The notes beneath the pieces were generated by a model. The model was not told where the DNA came from, made no database searches, and worked only from the letters and a program-made list of their open reading frames with translations. 64,000 nucleotides of DNA. Source: Rhodospirillaceae bacterium (GTDB taxonomy: Bacteria > Pseudomonadota > Alphaproteobacteria > Rhodospirillales > JABJKH01). Below are positions 49,918 through 58,689 of this stretch, in pieces (position 1 is the first letter of the stretch; every line of letters starts with the position of its first letter). The position numbers and the translations under genes are program-made. The stretch lies in NCBI GenBank assembly GCA_018660465.1, contig JABJKH010000084.1:53312-117311 (forward strand), written 5' to 3'.

Positions 49918-51588
49918 ATGGTTATCGATAACATAATTGCGGCCCTCGACGTGCTGGTCAACGGCCATGCCATGCTGCTCATGGCCGTGGGCGTATCTGC
50001 CGGTTTGATCGCTGGCGCAATTCCCGGCTTCACCATTGCAATGGCCGTAGTGCTTACCCTGCCGTTTACCTTTGCTATGCCTGCGCATTTAGGGCTGGCG
50101 ACCATGGTGAGTGTTCTCGTCGGTGGCCTGTCAGGTGGCCTGATGGCGGGGATTTTAACCGGCATTCCTGGCACGCCATCGTCAGTGGCGACGACCTTCG
50201 ACGGCTTTCCCATGGCCAGAAATGGCGAGCCTGGCTTGGCGCTCGGCATCGGTGTGTGGTCGTCGTTTTGTGGCGGTATCATTAGCGCCATACTTCTGAT
50301 GACCATGGCACCTCAGCTTGCCAAGATCGGTCTCGAATTTAATCCGTGGGGCTATTTTATGTTGGTGATCTTTGCGCTCACCATCACCGCTAGTTTGGCC
50401 GGCAAGAATATGATCAAGGGACTGATCGCCGGTGCCTTGGGGCTGTTGCTCAGAACAGTTGGCGAAGATGAAGCGGCTGGCATGGCCCGGTTTGATTTTG
50501 GCTCCGACGTGTTGCTTGGCGGCTTCGACTTCATTGCTGTCCTGATTGGCCTATTTGCCTTTTCTCAGTTGTTGAATGATGTCCGTGATCCGGAAACAGC
50601 ACGAAAGTCGCTAACCCAGCGTGGGACAGTTCACGTTAAGATCGAACACCGCCGTGCCATCCGCGAAATCGCGAAGCGCTGGACCGTTGTTGTTCGGTCT
50701 TCGCTGATTGGGGTGTTCACTGGAATTCTACCCGGTGCTGGCGGCTCCATCGCCAACATTCTCGCCTATGACCAAGCTAAGAAGGCATCGCCCTATCCAG
50801 AAAAATTTGGCACCGGCATCGCCGACGGAATCATCGCGCCAGAGAGTTCCAACAACGCTGTTGAAGGCGGCGCGCTGATTATATTGATGGCCTTGGGCAT
50901 TCCCGGCGACGTGACCGCGGCAATCATGCTTGGCGCGTTGCTGATGAATGATGTTGTTCCCAGCCCATCGTTCATCACGGAAGAGCCGGTGTTGGCGTAT
51001 TCTATCTTTATCTCATTTTTCATCGCCACCTTCATGATGCTAGGGCTGCAATCTTTCATGCTCAGAATTTTCGTCCGGGTCACCCGCATTCCGATGTACA
51101 TGCTGGCGAGCATCATTCTCGGCTTCTGCGGCATCGGCGTGTTTGCACTGCAGAATGTTACCTTTGATCTATGGACGTTACTGTGGTTTGGGATTCTCGG
51201 TTTTCTCATGCGGCATTTCGGCTTCCCGCTGGCGCCGATGATTTTGGGCGTGGTGCTGGGTAATATTGCTGAATTGAACCTATCGCGCGCCTTGGCCATT
51301 ACCCCGGATCTTACGCCCTTCTTCACCCGGCCATGGTCGCTGTTCTTTATGATTATCGCGATATTCTCCGCCTTGTTCCCCCTGTTCCAAGGACACCGAA
51401 ATCAGAAAAGGTTCTGGACCTTGTTCTATTTGCCGGCGGCATGTTTCGCGATTTCTTTGCCGCTAATTATGATGGGGGGCACGGTCCGACCGACACTGGC
51501 GGTGATCGTGTTCTGCTTTGGTGCTTATCAGTTGTGGCAGCGCAAGCAAAACGGCTGGCAATTTGAGGCGGACCAAGAGACCACTTAA
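49918..51588 (+). CDS. tctA: TTT-family large permease subunit (first system)
   Basis: A 556-residue protein with about twelve membrane helices. Family motifs are GLIAGAIPGFTIAMAVVLTL near the N terminus, the repeated second half GVFTGILPGAGGSIANILAY, and GIADGIIAPESSNNAVEGGALI. These G-x-x-P-G loops bind the carboxylate. It is followed by 4-base overlap with the convergent aldo/keto reductase. The transporter is driven by the ion gradient with tctC and tctB. Confidence 0.93.
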   Translation: MVIDNIIAALDVLVNGHAMLLMAVGVSAGLIAGAIPGFTIAMAVVLTLPFTFAMPAHLGLATMVSVLVGGLSGGLMAGILTGIPGTPSSVATTFDGFPMARNGEPGLALGIGVWSSFCGGIISAILLMTMAPQLAKIGLEFNPWGYFMLVIFALTITASLAGKNMIKGLIAGALGLLLRTVGEDEAAGMARFDFGSDVLLGGFDFIAVLIGLFAFSQLLNDVRDPETARKSLTQRGTVHVKIEHRRAIREIAKRWTVVVRSSLIGVFTGILPGAGGSIANILAYDQAKKASPYPEKFGTGIADGIIAPESSNNAVEGGALIILMALGIPGDVTAAIMLGALLMNDVVPSPSFITEEPVLAYSIFISFFIATFMMLGLQSFMLRIFVRVTRIPMYMLASIILGFCGIGVFALQNVTFDLWTLLWFGILGFLMRHFGFPLAPMILGVVLGNIAELNLSRALAITPDLTPFFTRPWSLFFMIIAIFSALFPLFQGHRNQKRFWTLFYLPAACFAISLPLIMMGGTVRPTLAVIVFCFGAYQLWQRKQNGWQFEADQETT

Positions 51589-52541
51589 TTCCCTGAAACA
51601 GAATCCACCTTACCAAAAATCTCATTTAATTTCTTGAGATTATCGTCCGACAACGGCCCCTTTTCGATAGCAGCAAGATTTTGTCGCAGATGTTCAACAT
51701 TGCCGGTGCCAGTCAGAAGGACTGAGACGCCGGGTTCATGCCGACAGAATCGATAACACGCTTCAATGATACTTTCCGCGTCACCGCTTTCGACAAGAAA
51801 GCCGATGGGATCATTCTGATCGACCGTCGTGGGATCGATCTGTCCTTCCTTGATCAGGTCCGCAACAATATCCCGAAGTGCCTTCTGGTCCTTCAAGACC
51901 CGGCGCACTGCATACATATTCAGAATACCGATATCATTTTCAATTGCAGGCGCAAGAACACTCTCCCTTGCGGACGGATTAAGAATACTGAACCCAGGCA
52001 TAAACACATCCCAGCATGAGTCTTCAAATGCACGGGCTAACATTTCATGTTTCATATCTTTGATGAATCTTTCGGTCAGACCGAGGAAACGAATTTTCCC
52101 TTGCTCTTGGAACCGCAACATAATCGGCACCAATTCTCGCAGGCAATGTTCATACTGATCTGGCATCACCACATGAAGATGTAGGATATCCACATAATCG
52201 GTCCTGAGACGCGAAAGGCTATTTTCCAGCTTTTCCCTAAGTTGATCAGCGCTAACAAAATCCTGACCAAATTGAGAAACACCCGGCGGGGTGATATTCA
52301 GCTTGGTCGAAATAACGACCTTATCGCGTCGCCCCGTTATAGCTTCACCGATGATATCTTCGGTGCCATACGCTTCTGCCGTGTCTACAAAATTAACCCC
52401 AAGGTCCATCGCTTCCCTGACCACTGCGACCGAGTCTGCGCGATCAGCACCATATCCCTGGCCCAACCGACTGTAACCGCCGCCACCTAATCCGGCGATG
52501 CTGACCTTTAGTCCTGTTCTGCCCAACGTCGTTGTTTGCAT
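51585..52541 (-). CDS. Aldo/keto reductase
   Basis: The 318-residue (beta/alpha)8 enzyme has the AKR tetrad: the aspartate and tyrosine in NFVDTAEAYGTED (about residues 50-62), the lysine in VVISTKLNI and the histidine in VDILHLHVVM. The cofactor-binding end includes EPGVSVLLTGTGNVEHLRQN. It reduces a carbonyl with NADPH in the cytoplasm. It lies convergent to tctA and divergent from the SDR gene at 52656. Confidence 0.9.
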   Translation of the reverse strand: MQTTTLGRTGLKVSIAGLGGGGYSRLGQGYGADRADSVAVVREAMDLGVNFVDTAEAYGTEDIIGEAITGRRDKVVISTKLNITPPGVSQFGQDFVSADQLREKLENSLSRLRTDYVDILHLHVVMPDQYEHCLRELVPIMLRFQEQGKIRFLGLTERFIKDMKHEMLARAFEDSCWDVFMPGFSILNPSARESVLAPAIENDIGILNMYAVRRVLKDQKALRDIVADLIKEGQIDPTTVDQNDPIGFLVESGDAESIIEACYRFCRHEPGVSVLLTGTGNVEHLRQNLAAIEKGPLSDDNLKKLNEIFGKVDSVSGN

Positions 52542-52655
52542 CTTTTCCTCAATTTAGATTCTAAATTCGCTATTCATCCAACCTGATATTGTTTTGCCTC
52601 TAGGACAATGTATTATCCGTTTTAACTTCAGTGAAATATCACACAAGGAAAAATC

Positions 52656-53441
52656 ATGGATCTCGGAATTAAAGGTAAACGTGCAATCATCTTAGGTGCC
52701 AGCAAAGGAATCGGCTTTGCATCGGCCAGTGCTTTGGCGGCAGAAGGCGTCGATGTGGTGCTCAGCGGTTCTAGCATGGAGCGAGCGGAAGCGGCAGCAG
52801 CTAAAATCACCGATGGAAAAGTCGTGCCAATGGTTGGTGATGTTTCCAACCCTGACAATATGAACACGCTTTACGAAGACGCAAAGAAAGCGCTCGGTGG
52901 TCCAATTGATATTCTGTTCAACAATCACGGTGGCCCGGCGGTCGGAGCAGCACTTGATTTAGACGAAGCCGAACTGATTAGCGAATTTAACAAAATGGTC
53001 GTCAGCATCATCCGTCTGACCGGCCTGTGCGTGCCCGACATGATTGCCCAAAAGTGGGGCCGAATTATTGCTGTTGGTTCTTCCGGCGTGGTTCAACCCA
53101 TTCCCAACATGGTGCTGTCCAACACCCTTCGCGCGTCCACGGTTTATTACATGAAGACCTTGGCCAACGAAGTCATTAAAGATGGCGTTACGGTCAACAT
53201 CGTATCACCGACCCAAGTTTTGACGGATCGCACCCGGTCTTCAGCAGCGATCAAAGCCGAAAAAGCGGGTATTTCCGCAGAAGAATTCTTGGCCAACCAG
53301 GAAAAAGGTTTGCCGGCAAAACGCTTTGGCGACACCAAGGAATTCGGCGGTCTCGTCGCGTTCTTGTGCAGCCAATACGGCGGATATTGTTCCGGCAGCA
53401 ATTGGCGCGTTGATGGCGGCATGGTCAAAAGTATTGTCTAA
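52656..53441 (+). CDS. Short-chain dehydrogenase/reductase
   Basis: A 261-residue SDR. The cofactor loop is LGASKGIGFASA (residues 13-24), followed by GSSMERAEAAA, FNNHGGPAVGAAL, a serine in AVGSSGVVQP, and a C-terminal GGYCSGSNWRVDGGMV. The catalytic Y-x-x-x-K is in VYYMKTLANEV. It is the first of three same-strand genes (SDR, enolase-superfamily, CMD), spaced 21 and 23 bases, so an operon is likely. Substrate not evident. Confidence 0.9.
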   Translation: MDLGIKGKRAIILGASKGIGFASASALAAEGVDVVLSGSSMERAEAAAAKITDGKVVPMVGDVSNPDNMNTLYEDAKKALGGPIDILFNNHGGPAVGAALDLDEAELISEFNKMVVSIIRLTGLCVPDMIAQKWGRIIAVGSSGVVQPIPNMVLSNTLRASTVYYMKTLANEVIKDGVTVNIVSPTQVLTDRTRSSAAIKAEKAGISAEEFLANQEKGLPAKRFGDTKEFGGLVAFLCSQYGGYCSGSNWRVDGGMVKSIV

Positions 53442-53462
53442 CGGGGGTTTATCTCAGCACTG

Positions 53463-54608
53463 ATGACAGCGCCCTCTCTTCCATCAAAGATTGCCTCGCT
53501 GGATGCGTTCCATTTCAAGGTCCCGCTGGAGACCCCGCGCATAAATGCGTTTGGAAAAATGACGCATCGTCCGGCGCTGATCATTCGCTTACGAGATGAA
53601 GACGGTGCGGAGGGTTGGGGCGAGTGCTTTTCCAACTGGCCCAGCTTTGCGGCTGAACACCGCTACAATATCCTGACCGAAATTATGCGGCCTCTTCTGG
53701 TGGGGCAGCATCTGGAAACGCCGGAAAAGGTTTCGGCTTATCTGGCCCAGCGCACCCGTATACTGAGGGTTCAGTCTGACGAGCAGGGACCCTTTGATCA
53801 GGCTGTTGCCGCCGTGGATATCGCGGCGTGGGACCTAGCGTCGCGTCGGGCGGGTGTGCCGCTTTGCCAAATGCTGGGGGGATCAGGGACCGATATTCAC
53901 GTACCTGCCTACGCCAGTGGCCTTGCGCCAGGAACTGCAGCGAATACTGCTGAGAAGGCATTTGGCATGGGTTTGCGCGCGTTCAAGCTCAAAGTTGGCT
54001 TTGGTCATGACGCGGATGTCGCGGAACTGCAAAAAGTACGCGATGTGATCGGTCCTGACTCGCGCCTTATGGTCGATGTTAATCAATCCTGGAAAATTGA
54101 CCAAGTCGAGTCAGGTATTAAAGCATTTGAGCAATTTGATCTTGGCTGGGTGGAAGAACCGATCCCTGCGGATTCCGATTTAAAAGAATTCGCAAAAATT
54201 GCCGCCAAAAGTTCCATCCCGATTTCTGCGGGTGAGAACGTTCGGGGAATTGAGAACTTTGTTGAACTGATGACCACGGGCGGCGTTTCGGTCATTCAGC
54301 CGGACATTATAAAATGGGGCGGCTTGAGCGGATGTCGCGCCGTCGCCCTTGAGGCCCTGAAGCGCGGACGGCGTTATTGCCCCCATTACCTGGGCGGGGG
54401 CATTGGATTGGTGGCAACAGCACACCTTCTGGCTGCCGTCGGCGGCGACGGACTTTTGGAACTGGACGCGACGGATAACCCTCTGCGGGAATTGCTGGCT
54501 CAACCATTTCCAGAATTGCTAAATGGCGACTTTCACCTTACGACAGAACCAGGACTTGGTGTCGCGCCTGATATGAAGGCACTTAAGCCCTATCTGATTT
54601 CTGGCTAA
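53463..54608 (+). CDS. Mandelate racemase/muconate-lactonizing enzyme family (enolase superfamily)
   Basis: The 381-residue protein has the capping domain up to about residue 130 and a barrel with the K-x-K motif in FKLKVGFG. Metal ligands follow: MVDVNQSW (Asp), GWVEEPI (Glu) and SAGENVRGIEN (Glu), with a distal IQPDIIKWGGLS. This arrangement matches the MLE/mandelate-racemase group that act on sugar acids or aromatic acids by proton abstraction. Dehydratase, racemase or lactonizing activity cannot be told apart here. In the SDR-CMD operon. Confidence 0.9.
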   Translation: MTAPSLPSKIASLDAFHFKVPLETPRINAFGKMTHRPALIIRLRDEDGAEGWGECFSNWPSFAAEHRYNILTEIMRPLLVGQHLETPEKVSAYLAQRTRILRVQSDEQGPFDQAVAAVDIAAWDLASRRAGVPLCQMLGGSGTDIHVPAYASGLAPGTAANTAEKAFGMGLRAFKLKVGFGHDADVAELQKVRDVIGPDSRLMVDVNQSWKIDQVESGIKAFEQFDLGWVEEPIPADSDLKEFAKIAAKSSIPISAGENVRGIENFVELMTTGGVSVIQPDIIKWGGLSGCRAVALEALKRGRRYCPHYLGGGIGLVATAHLLAAVGGDGLLELDATDNPLRELLAQPFPELLNGDFHLTTEPGLGVAPDMKALKPYLISG

Positions 54609-54631
54609 GATTAATAACAAAGGAAAAATCA

Positions 54632-55039
54632 ATGGCAAATGAAACAACGTCTGAAGGAAAAGCACTGGCTGACGAAATTGCAAAGCGACGGGGGAGAGTT
54701 TATCCCGCCCACCAATTCATTGCCGAACATTTCCCGGATTATATGGAAGCGTTGCTGGAGCTCGACACCGTCATCCGCGGAAAGGAAAGACGGTTTGACG
54801 AGAAAATGCACGAGCTGTTTCACATTCTGGCATTAGCCGTCGAGACATCCAACCCACATAATCAGCCGCATCTAAAGCAGCACCTAAAAAAGGGCATCTT
54901 GATGGGCCTTGAGCCAGTTGAAATTGCCGAAGCGCTGATGGTTTGCGTTAACCCGTGCGGAGCCAAAGTCCTGACTTACGGCGTCACCTGCATGCTTGAA
55001 GCGCTTGAAGAGATTGAGGCGGAGAAGGCCGCAGGCTAA
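54632..55039 (+). CDS. Carboxymuconolactone decarboxylase-family protein without C-x-x-C
   Basis: A 135-residue helical protein resembling the CMD/AhpD family, with FIAEHFPDYMEALLELDTVI, KMHELFHILALAVETSNPHNQ and ILMGLEPVEIAEALMVCVNPCG. The AhpD cysteine pair is missing: at that site it has T-S-N-P-H-N-Q-P, so it lacks the peroxidase motif. It probably acts in the ring-cleavage or lactone step of a catabolic route, as its operon partners suggest. Its end overlaps the convergent unknown gene by 4 bases. Confidence 0.82.
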   Translation: MANETTSEGKALADEIAKRRGRVYPAHQFIAEHFPDYMEALLELDTVIRGKERRFDEKMHELFHILALAVETSNPHNQPHLKQHLKKGILMGLEPVEIAEALMVCVNPCGAKVLTYGVTCMLEALEEIEAEKAAG

Positions 55040-55428
55040 AGCGTGCCGAAGACTTCTTCCGCCACCGCATGAACCCTATCAAGAGCCTCCTGACTGCGCG
55101 CCAGGACTTCAGGACCAAACGGTCCAGGGCCGCGTACATAGGCGGCGCGCAATCCTTCGAACACAGCCAAAGCGTCCAGCAATCCGCCTAGCTGATCATC
55201 TAGCCCCGCCAAGACTCGATCAGGGTCTGGGCAGCGATCAATGTACCAGGAATGTTCAAAATCAAATTCGACGCTGGTTAATCCTTTTGCGTGAAAAATC
55301 GCATTGGTCCAATGGGTGCAGGTATGCATCCCCGCCCACATGATGGCTTCGTAGTCTTCTACCGGGTCAAGACGCGCAGCCGATACCGCAAAATGTGCCG
55401 CTTTGGTTAGGTGCAATTCAGGAGTCAC
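55036..55428 (-). CDS. Unknown helical protein, paralogue of its upstream neighbour
   Basis: I place the start at the GTG at 55428 (130 residues), which has CGGAGG before it. The protein is helical: HLTKAAHFAVSAARLDPVEDYEAIM, then MHTCTHWTNAIFHAKGLTS, and later VFEGLRAAYVRGPGPFGPEVL. It is a paralogue of the product of 55418-55837 (LDP...D, H-x-x-NA-x-x-H, YVRG). The two genes overlap by 11 bases in different frames. The H-x3-NA-x2-H pattern could be a small-molecule or metal site. No family is known to me. Confidence 0.68.
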   Translation of the reverse strand: MTPELHLTKAAHFAVSAARLDPVEDYEAIMWAGMHTCTHWTNAIFHAKGLTSVEFDFEHSWYIDRCPDPDRVLAGLDDQLGGLLDALAVFEGLRAAYVRGPGPFGPEVLARSQEALDRVHAVAEEVFGTL

Positions 55429-55837
55429 GTCGCACCTCCGACCATTCTCTATCGCTCGCTGCATCGCCGATCACGTCGAAAAATATCTGCTTTGCAGTGG
55501 CAAAATTCTGTAGACAACCATCCGCTACCTCTTGTTCAAAGGGCGCGCCGCCGCGTACATAAACAGGCCGTAGTTTTTCCAGATCGGAAAGTGCATTCAT
55601 ACCTTTGTTGATGGCATCACTGGGCGATTTCCGATGATATTCCATGGGCGGGCGAACCGTATGAGATTGGTCCGAATGGCCGTGGGTGACGCCTTCCACG
55701 TGCAGAGCTGCATTAAACAGATGGGTGGCCGCCAACACGCAAAGTTCAATCACCATTTCGAAGTCATCGGATGGATCGAGCTTTCTAAGCGATGCTTCGA
55801 GACGCTCTGCTTTCAGAATATGTTCACGGGGCCGCAT
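55418..55837 (-). CDS. Unknown helical protein, paralogue of its downstream neighbour
   Basis: The 139-residue protein starts at ATG 55837, 3 bases after the amidohydrolase stop. Its sequence matches the next gene in plan: KAERLEASLRKLDPSDDFEMVI, THLFNAALHVEGVTHGHSDQ, then LSDLEKLRPVYVRGGAPFEQEV. Both could form a heteromeric complex. Its TGA lies before the other gene's GTG start frame, so this is not a single gene interrupted by a stop. Function unknown; the context is the catabolic cluster. Confidence 0.68.
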   Translation of the reverse strand: MRPREHILKAERLEASLRKLDPSDDFEMVIELCVLAATHLFNAALHVEGVTHGHSDQSHTVRPPMEYHRKSPSDAINKGMNALSDLEKLRPVYVRGGAPFEQEVADGCLQNFATAKQIFFDVIGDAASDREWSEVRRDS

Positions 55838-55840
55838 GAT

Positions 55841-56938
55841 TTATAGATCTAATTTAAGCAGCCGCTGCAATGTTCCGTTCATGATCATTTCAAGATCATC
55901 GTCGCTTAATCCTGGCGTGCTTAGAAGATGTGCCACTGCGTTCACGTTGGCCATGCCCGCCGGATGGTCGGTGCCCAGAACAAGTTGGCTCACACCGCAT
56001 TCGTTGATCAGGTGCGTTAGGTTTTCCGTACCATAGACCAGGGTATCGAAATAGAGCTGCTTTAAGTATTCACTCGGTAGTTTTTTCTCAACACCGCGTC
56101 CCCCGCGATCATTGCTGTTGTGGCCATGATCATAGCGCCCGATGTAGGACGGCAACGTACCACCTCCGTGTGCACCAACAATTTTGAGACCCGGGTATCG
56201 ATCAAGTGTTCCTTCGTAAATCATATGCGAAAGCGCAACCGTCGTATCCAGAGGATTGCCGATGACATTGGCGAGAAAACCCTTACCCTTCAATCGATTA
56301 GCGGCCTCAGGAAAATGCCGAGGATGAATAAATATCACCACATCGAGTTCCTCAGCCTTCGCCCAAAACGGATTGAACTTTGGATCAGCGAGTTCTTCGC
56401 CGTTGATGTTTGCCGTTAACATTGCACCGCGAAGCCCAAGGTTTTTAACCGCGTGTTCCAGTTGCTGGGCTGCGAGTTCTGGATGCTGGAGGGCGACAAC
56501 CGCAAAGGCAGAAAAGCGATCCGGATAGGTGGCACAAATCTCCGCCAACTTCTCGTTCTGAACTTTGACCAGTTCCTCGGCGAGGTCTCGTTCGGCCCAG
56601 TTGAAATGCTGAAACACGGTGACGCTGAGGACCTGCATATCAAAGCCCATGGCGTCCATTTCTTTGATCCGGGTCGGAATATCGGCAACGCGAATTTTAT
56701 CAGGATCGTCGTAGGGCGCATGCCCTTCCATTTCGGGCTGCCCCTGAACCAAGGGCCAGGCATCAATGATCTGGCAATGGGCATGCACATCAATCGCCAG
56801 CATCCGCTTGCCGTTGATAATTAAGGGACGATGGGTGTGGCTTTCCAACGATGTTGGATTGCGATCAAACGCAGGCTTGTCCGCGTGGTAAGTTAATTCA
56901 CACCCAACAAACTCGACGCCACTGCTTGTATCCGACAT
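55841..56938 (-). CDS. Amidohydrolase-2/ACMSD-like metal-dependent decarboxylase or hydrolase
   Basis: From the ATG at 56938 (after AAAGGATAAAAATTCT) the product has 365 residues. ACMSD/OHCU-like features are MLAIDVHAHCQIIDAWPLV (metal histidines), a KEMDAMGFDMQVLSVTVFQHFNWAERD segment, VVALQHPELAAQQLEHAVKN, and the terminal GTDHPAGMANV with the catalytic Asp. This points to a nonoxidative decarboxylase acting on an aromatic or unsaturated acid. It lies between the dehydrogenase and the paired unknown genes, 3 bases from each at one side. Confidence 0.85.
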   Translation of the reverse strand: MSDTSSGVEFVGCELTYHADKPAFDRNPTSLESHTHRPLIINGKRMLAIDVHAHCQIIDAWPLVQGQPEMEGHAPYDDPDKIRVADIPTRIKEMDAMGFDMQVLSVTVFQHFNWAERDLAEELVKVQNEKLAEICATYPDRFSAFAVVALQHPELAAQQLEHAVKNLGLRGAMLTANINGEELADPKFNPFWAKAEELDVVIFIHPRHFPEAANRLKGKGFLANVIGNPLDTTVALSHMIYEGTLDRYPGLKIVGAHGGGTLPSYIGRYDHGHNSNDRGGRGVEKKLPSEYLKQLYFDTLVYGTENLTHLINECGVSQLVLGTDHPAGMANVNAVAHLLSTPGLSDDDLEMIMNGTLQRLLKLDL

Positions 56939-56945
56939 AGAATTT

Positions 56946-58025
56946 TTATCCTTTAGAAATCGCAACCGGCAAACCGGTACGGGCTGATTCATCGATGGCC
57001 AAGGTCACTTCAACGGTTAAGCGACCTTCCTGCACCGTGGTGTGACCCGTCGGTGTACCCATAACCAAATGATCCAGCCACGTCCGCGTTTCATTCGCTA
57101 TCGGCCCCCAGAAATCCCCCAAGGCCCAATCTCCTGATGAATTCGTCTGCATGAAGACCATGTCGGTCTTGTGGTCCGGCACGTAAGCGTGCGGTGACCC
57201 TTTATCAGTAAACAGCAGGCTGTCCTTGTTATCGGCATCTAACAGGATGACGCCGTCTTGGCCGATGATTTCGAAGCGTGAGCTTTGGCCGTTGGAAGGG
57301 TACTTTGCCGGCAAGGCGTAGCATACGCCCAAGTTCACCACGCAGCCGTTCTCGAACGTGATGATCGCCCACGTGACATCCTCAGCATCATATCCCATGC
57401 CCTTAAATATCTTGCCGTTAGCCCTGGCAACGACTTCAACCGGACGAATCCCTTCCATAAACCAGCACGCCATATCAACGTAGTAGGTCAAGACATCCAT
57501 AACTGGGGTGGCTTCCGGCGAACGCTTAAGGATTTGAAGCATTTGTGTGCGGGAGTTGTAAACCCGAGATTGAATGCCAAGAATTTCACCAAGTCGACCC
57601 TGGGCAATATGCTCCTTAGTCAGCATCCAGCGGCGGTCATGACGCCTGGAATATCCAACAACGACTTCGGTTCCTGTTCTTTCCGACGCTTCGACGATCT
57701 TGTCGGCATCTTCAATCGTCAGCGCCACCGGCTTCTCAAGAAAAACCGGCTTGCCTAACTCAATTGCCGCGAGCACAGCTTCCAAATGGTCATGCTCTGG
57801 CGTCGAAACAAAGACGGAGGTAACACTCGGATGCGCGATGACTTCCTGGTTATCGCCACTGGCGAGATCAGCACCAACGGCTTGTTTCAGAACATCTGCA
57901 CGGGTCGGGTCTTTATCAGAAACTGCGAGAAATTTTACCGATGGGTGGCGCGCTGACATACTGGCGCGCAACGTTCCAATCCTTCCCGAACCAACAACCG
58001 CGACGCCGAGTTCTTTTTCACTCAT
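56946..58025 (-). CDS. Gfo/Idh/MocA-family oxidoreductase
   Basis: Starting at ATG 58025 (or 58031) the product is about 359 residues. It has the Rossmann start VAVVGSGRIGTLRASMSARH, the motif VFVSTPEHDHLEAVLAAIELGKPVFLEKPVAL (with the E-K-P cofactor lysine), and a C-terminal domain with TYYVDMACWFMEGIRP. It oxidises a sugar, inositol or cyclitol using NAD(P). It overlaps the preceding AhpD-like selenoprotein gene by 8 (or 14) bases, so the two are translationally linked. Confidence 0.88.
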   Translation of the reverse strand: MSEKELGVAVVGSGRIGTLRASMSARHPSVKFLAVSDKDPTRADVLKQAVGADLASGDNQEVIAHPSVTSVFVSTPEHDHLEAVLAAIELGKPVFLEKPVALTIEDADKIVEASERTGTEVVVGYSRRHDRRWMLTKEHIAQGRLGEILGIQSRVYNSRTQMLQILKRSPEATPVMDVLTYYVDMACWFMEGIRPVEVVARANGKIFKGMGYDAEDVTWAIITFENGCVVNLGVCYALPAKYPSNGQSSRFEIIGQDGVILLDADNKDSLLFTDKGSPHAYVPDHKTDMVFMQTNSSGDWALGDFWGPIANETRTWLDHLVMGTPTGHTTVQEGRLTVEVTLAIDESARTGLPVAISKG

Positions 58026-58671
58026 GATCATTCCACCAACATGATTTCATATATTCTACGTACTGATCGACATCGATAACCGCACCTTTTGCACCCTTAT
58101 CAACACTCTTTTGATCTTCCAGATCAATCTCCAAGATATCGGTAAACCGGTTCCAATAATTGGTGTAACCGATGGCGTGGGTCAGTTCGATAATCTGGGC
58201 AGTCGAATAATACTTTTTAAGTTCTTCCAATGCTGGGCGGTGTTGCGGCGGATTGCCAGGGCTACCTTGGTATTGCTTCTCTGTCATGATCACAGCCCAG
58301 CGGATGGCGGCTTTCTCTGCATCGCTAAAGTGCGCAGAATTCTCGTAGTCGCCGTCCAGCGCCTCTACCATTTCGTCCGTAATTTCCAGCGCTCGACCGA
58401 GCCCTATACGATGCGTCGTTCAATAATTACACGAATTCAGCATCGAGGTTTTCATTGTCGCCAGCAACCGGGGGCGGACCTCCAGATTGCCGGTAATTTC
58501 CTTGCGCTGAGTGGCGACGATAAAACCATAAAGAACCTGCGCGATCCGTGGTGAATGTGCAGAGACCCGATGCGCGTTCGCAAGCCTGCCGAACAGGCGG
58601 GCAGCATTCTTGAAGAGAACCCGTTGTTCCGGGTTTGCTTCCTCATCAGTGATGGCTGGAATGAGGGACAT
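58018..58671 (-). CDS. AhpD-like (CMD-family) selenoprotein with C-N-Y-U (in-frame TGA = Sec84)
   Basis: The frame from the ATG at 58671 reads 83 residues ending MKTSMLNSCNY, then TGA (58422-58420), then TTHRIGLGRALEITDEMVEAL and on to a TGA stop at 58018: 217 residues if the first TGA is Sec. AhpD-like proteins have C-x-x-C-x-x-H at this point, so the Sec is at the second redox position (C-N-Y-U-T-T-H). A SECIS-like hairpin follows (58391-58402). AhpD uses its C-x-x-C to reduce peroxiredoxin. Here the role may be a peroxidase or redox step of the catabolic cluster. Confidence 0.88.
58391..58402 (-). promoter_or_regulatory. Bacterial SECIS element in the AhpD-like selenoprotein gene
   Basis: On the minus strand GCUC pairs with GAGC around the loop GGUC; the first loop G is 22 bases after the TGA. 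Two further pairs (G-C and A-U) can extend the stem below a G-G mismatch (58388-58405). Apical G position and distance match the bacterial SECIS rule. Fold judged by eye. Confidence 0.75.
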
Positions 58672-58689
58672 TTTGTTTGTCTCCTAACT

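Noticed and set aside
55418..55428. Possible fourth selenoprotein by read-through of the TGA at 55418
   Set aside because: The two unknown genes are in different reading frames (starts differ by a number not divisible by three), and the second has its own GTG and GGAGG, so they are overlapping genes, not a Sec read-through.
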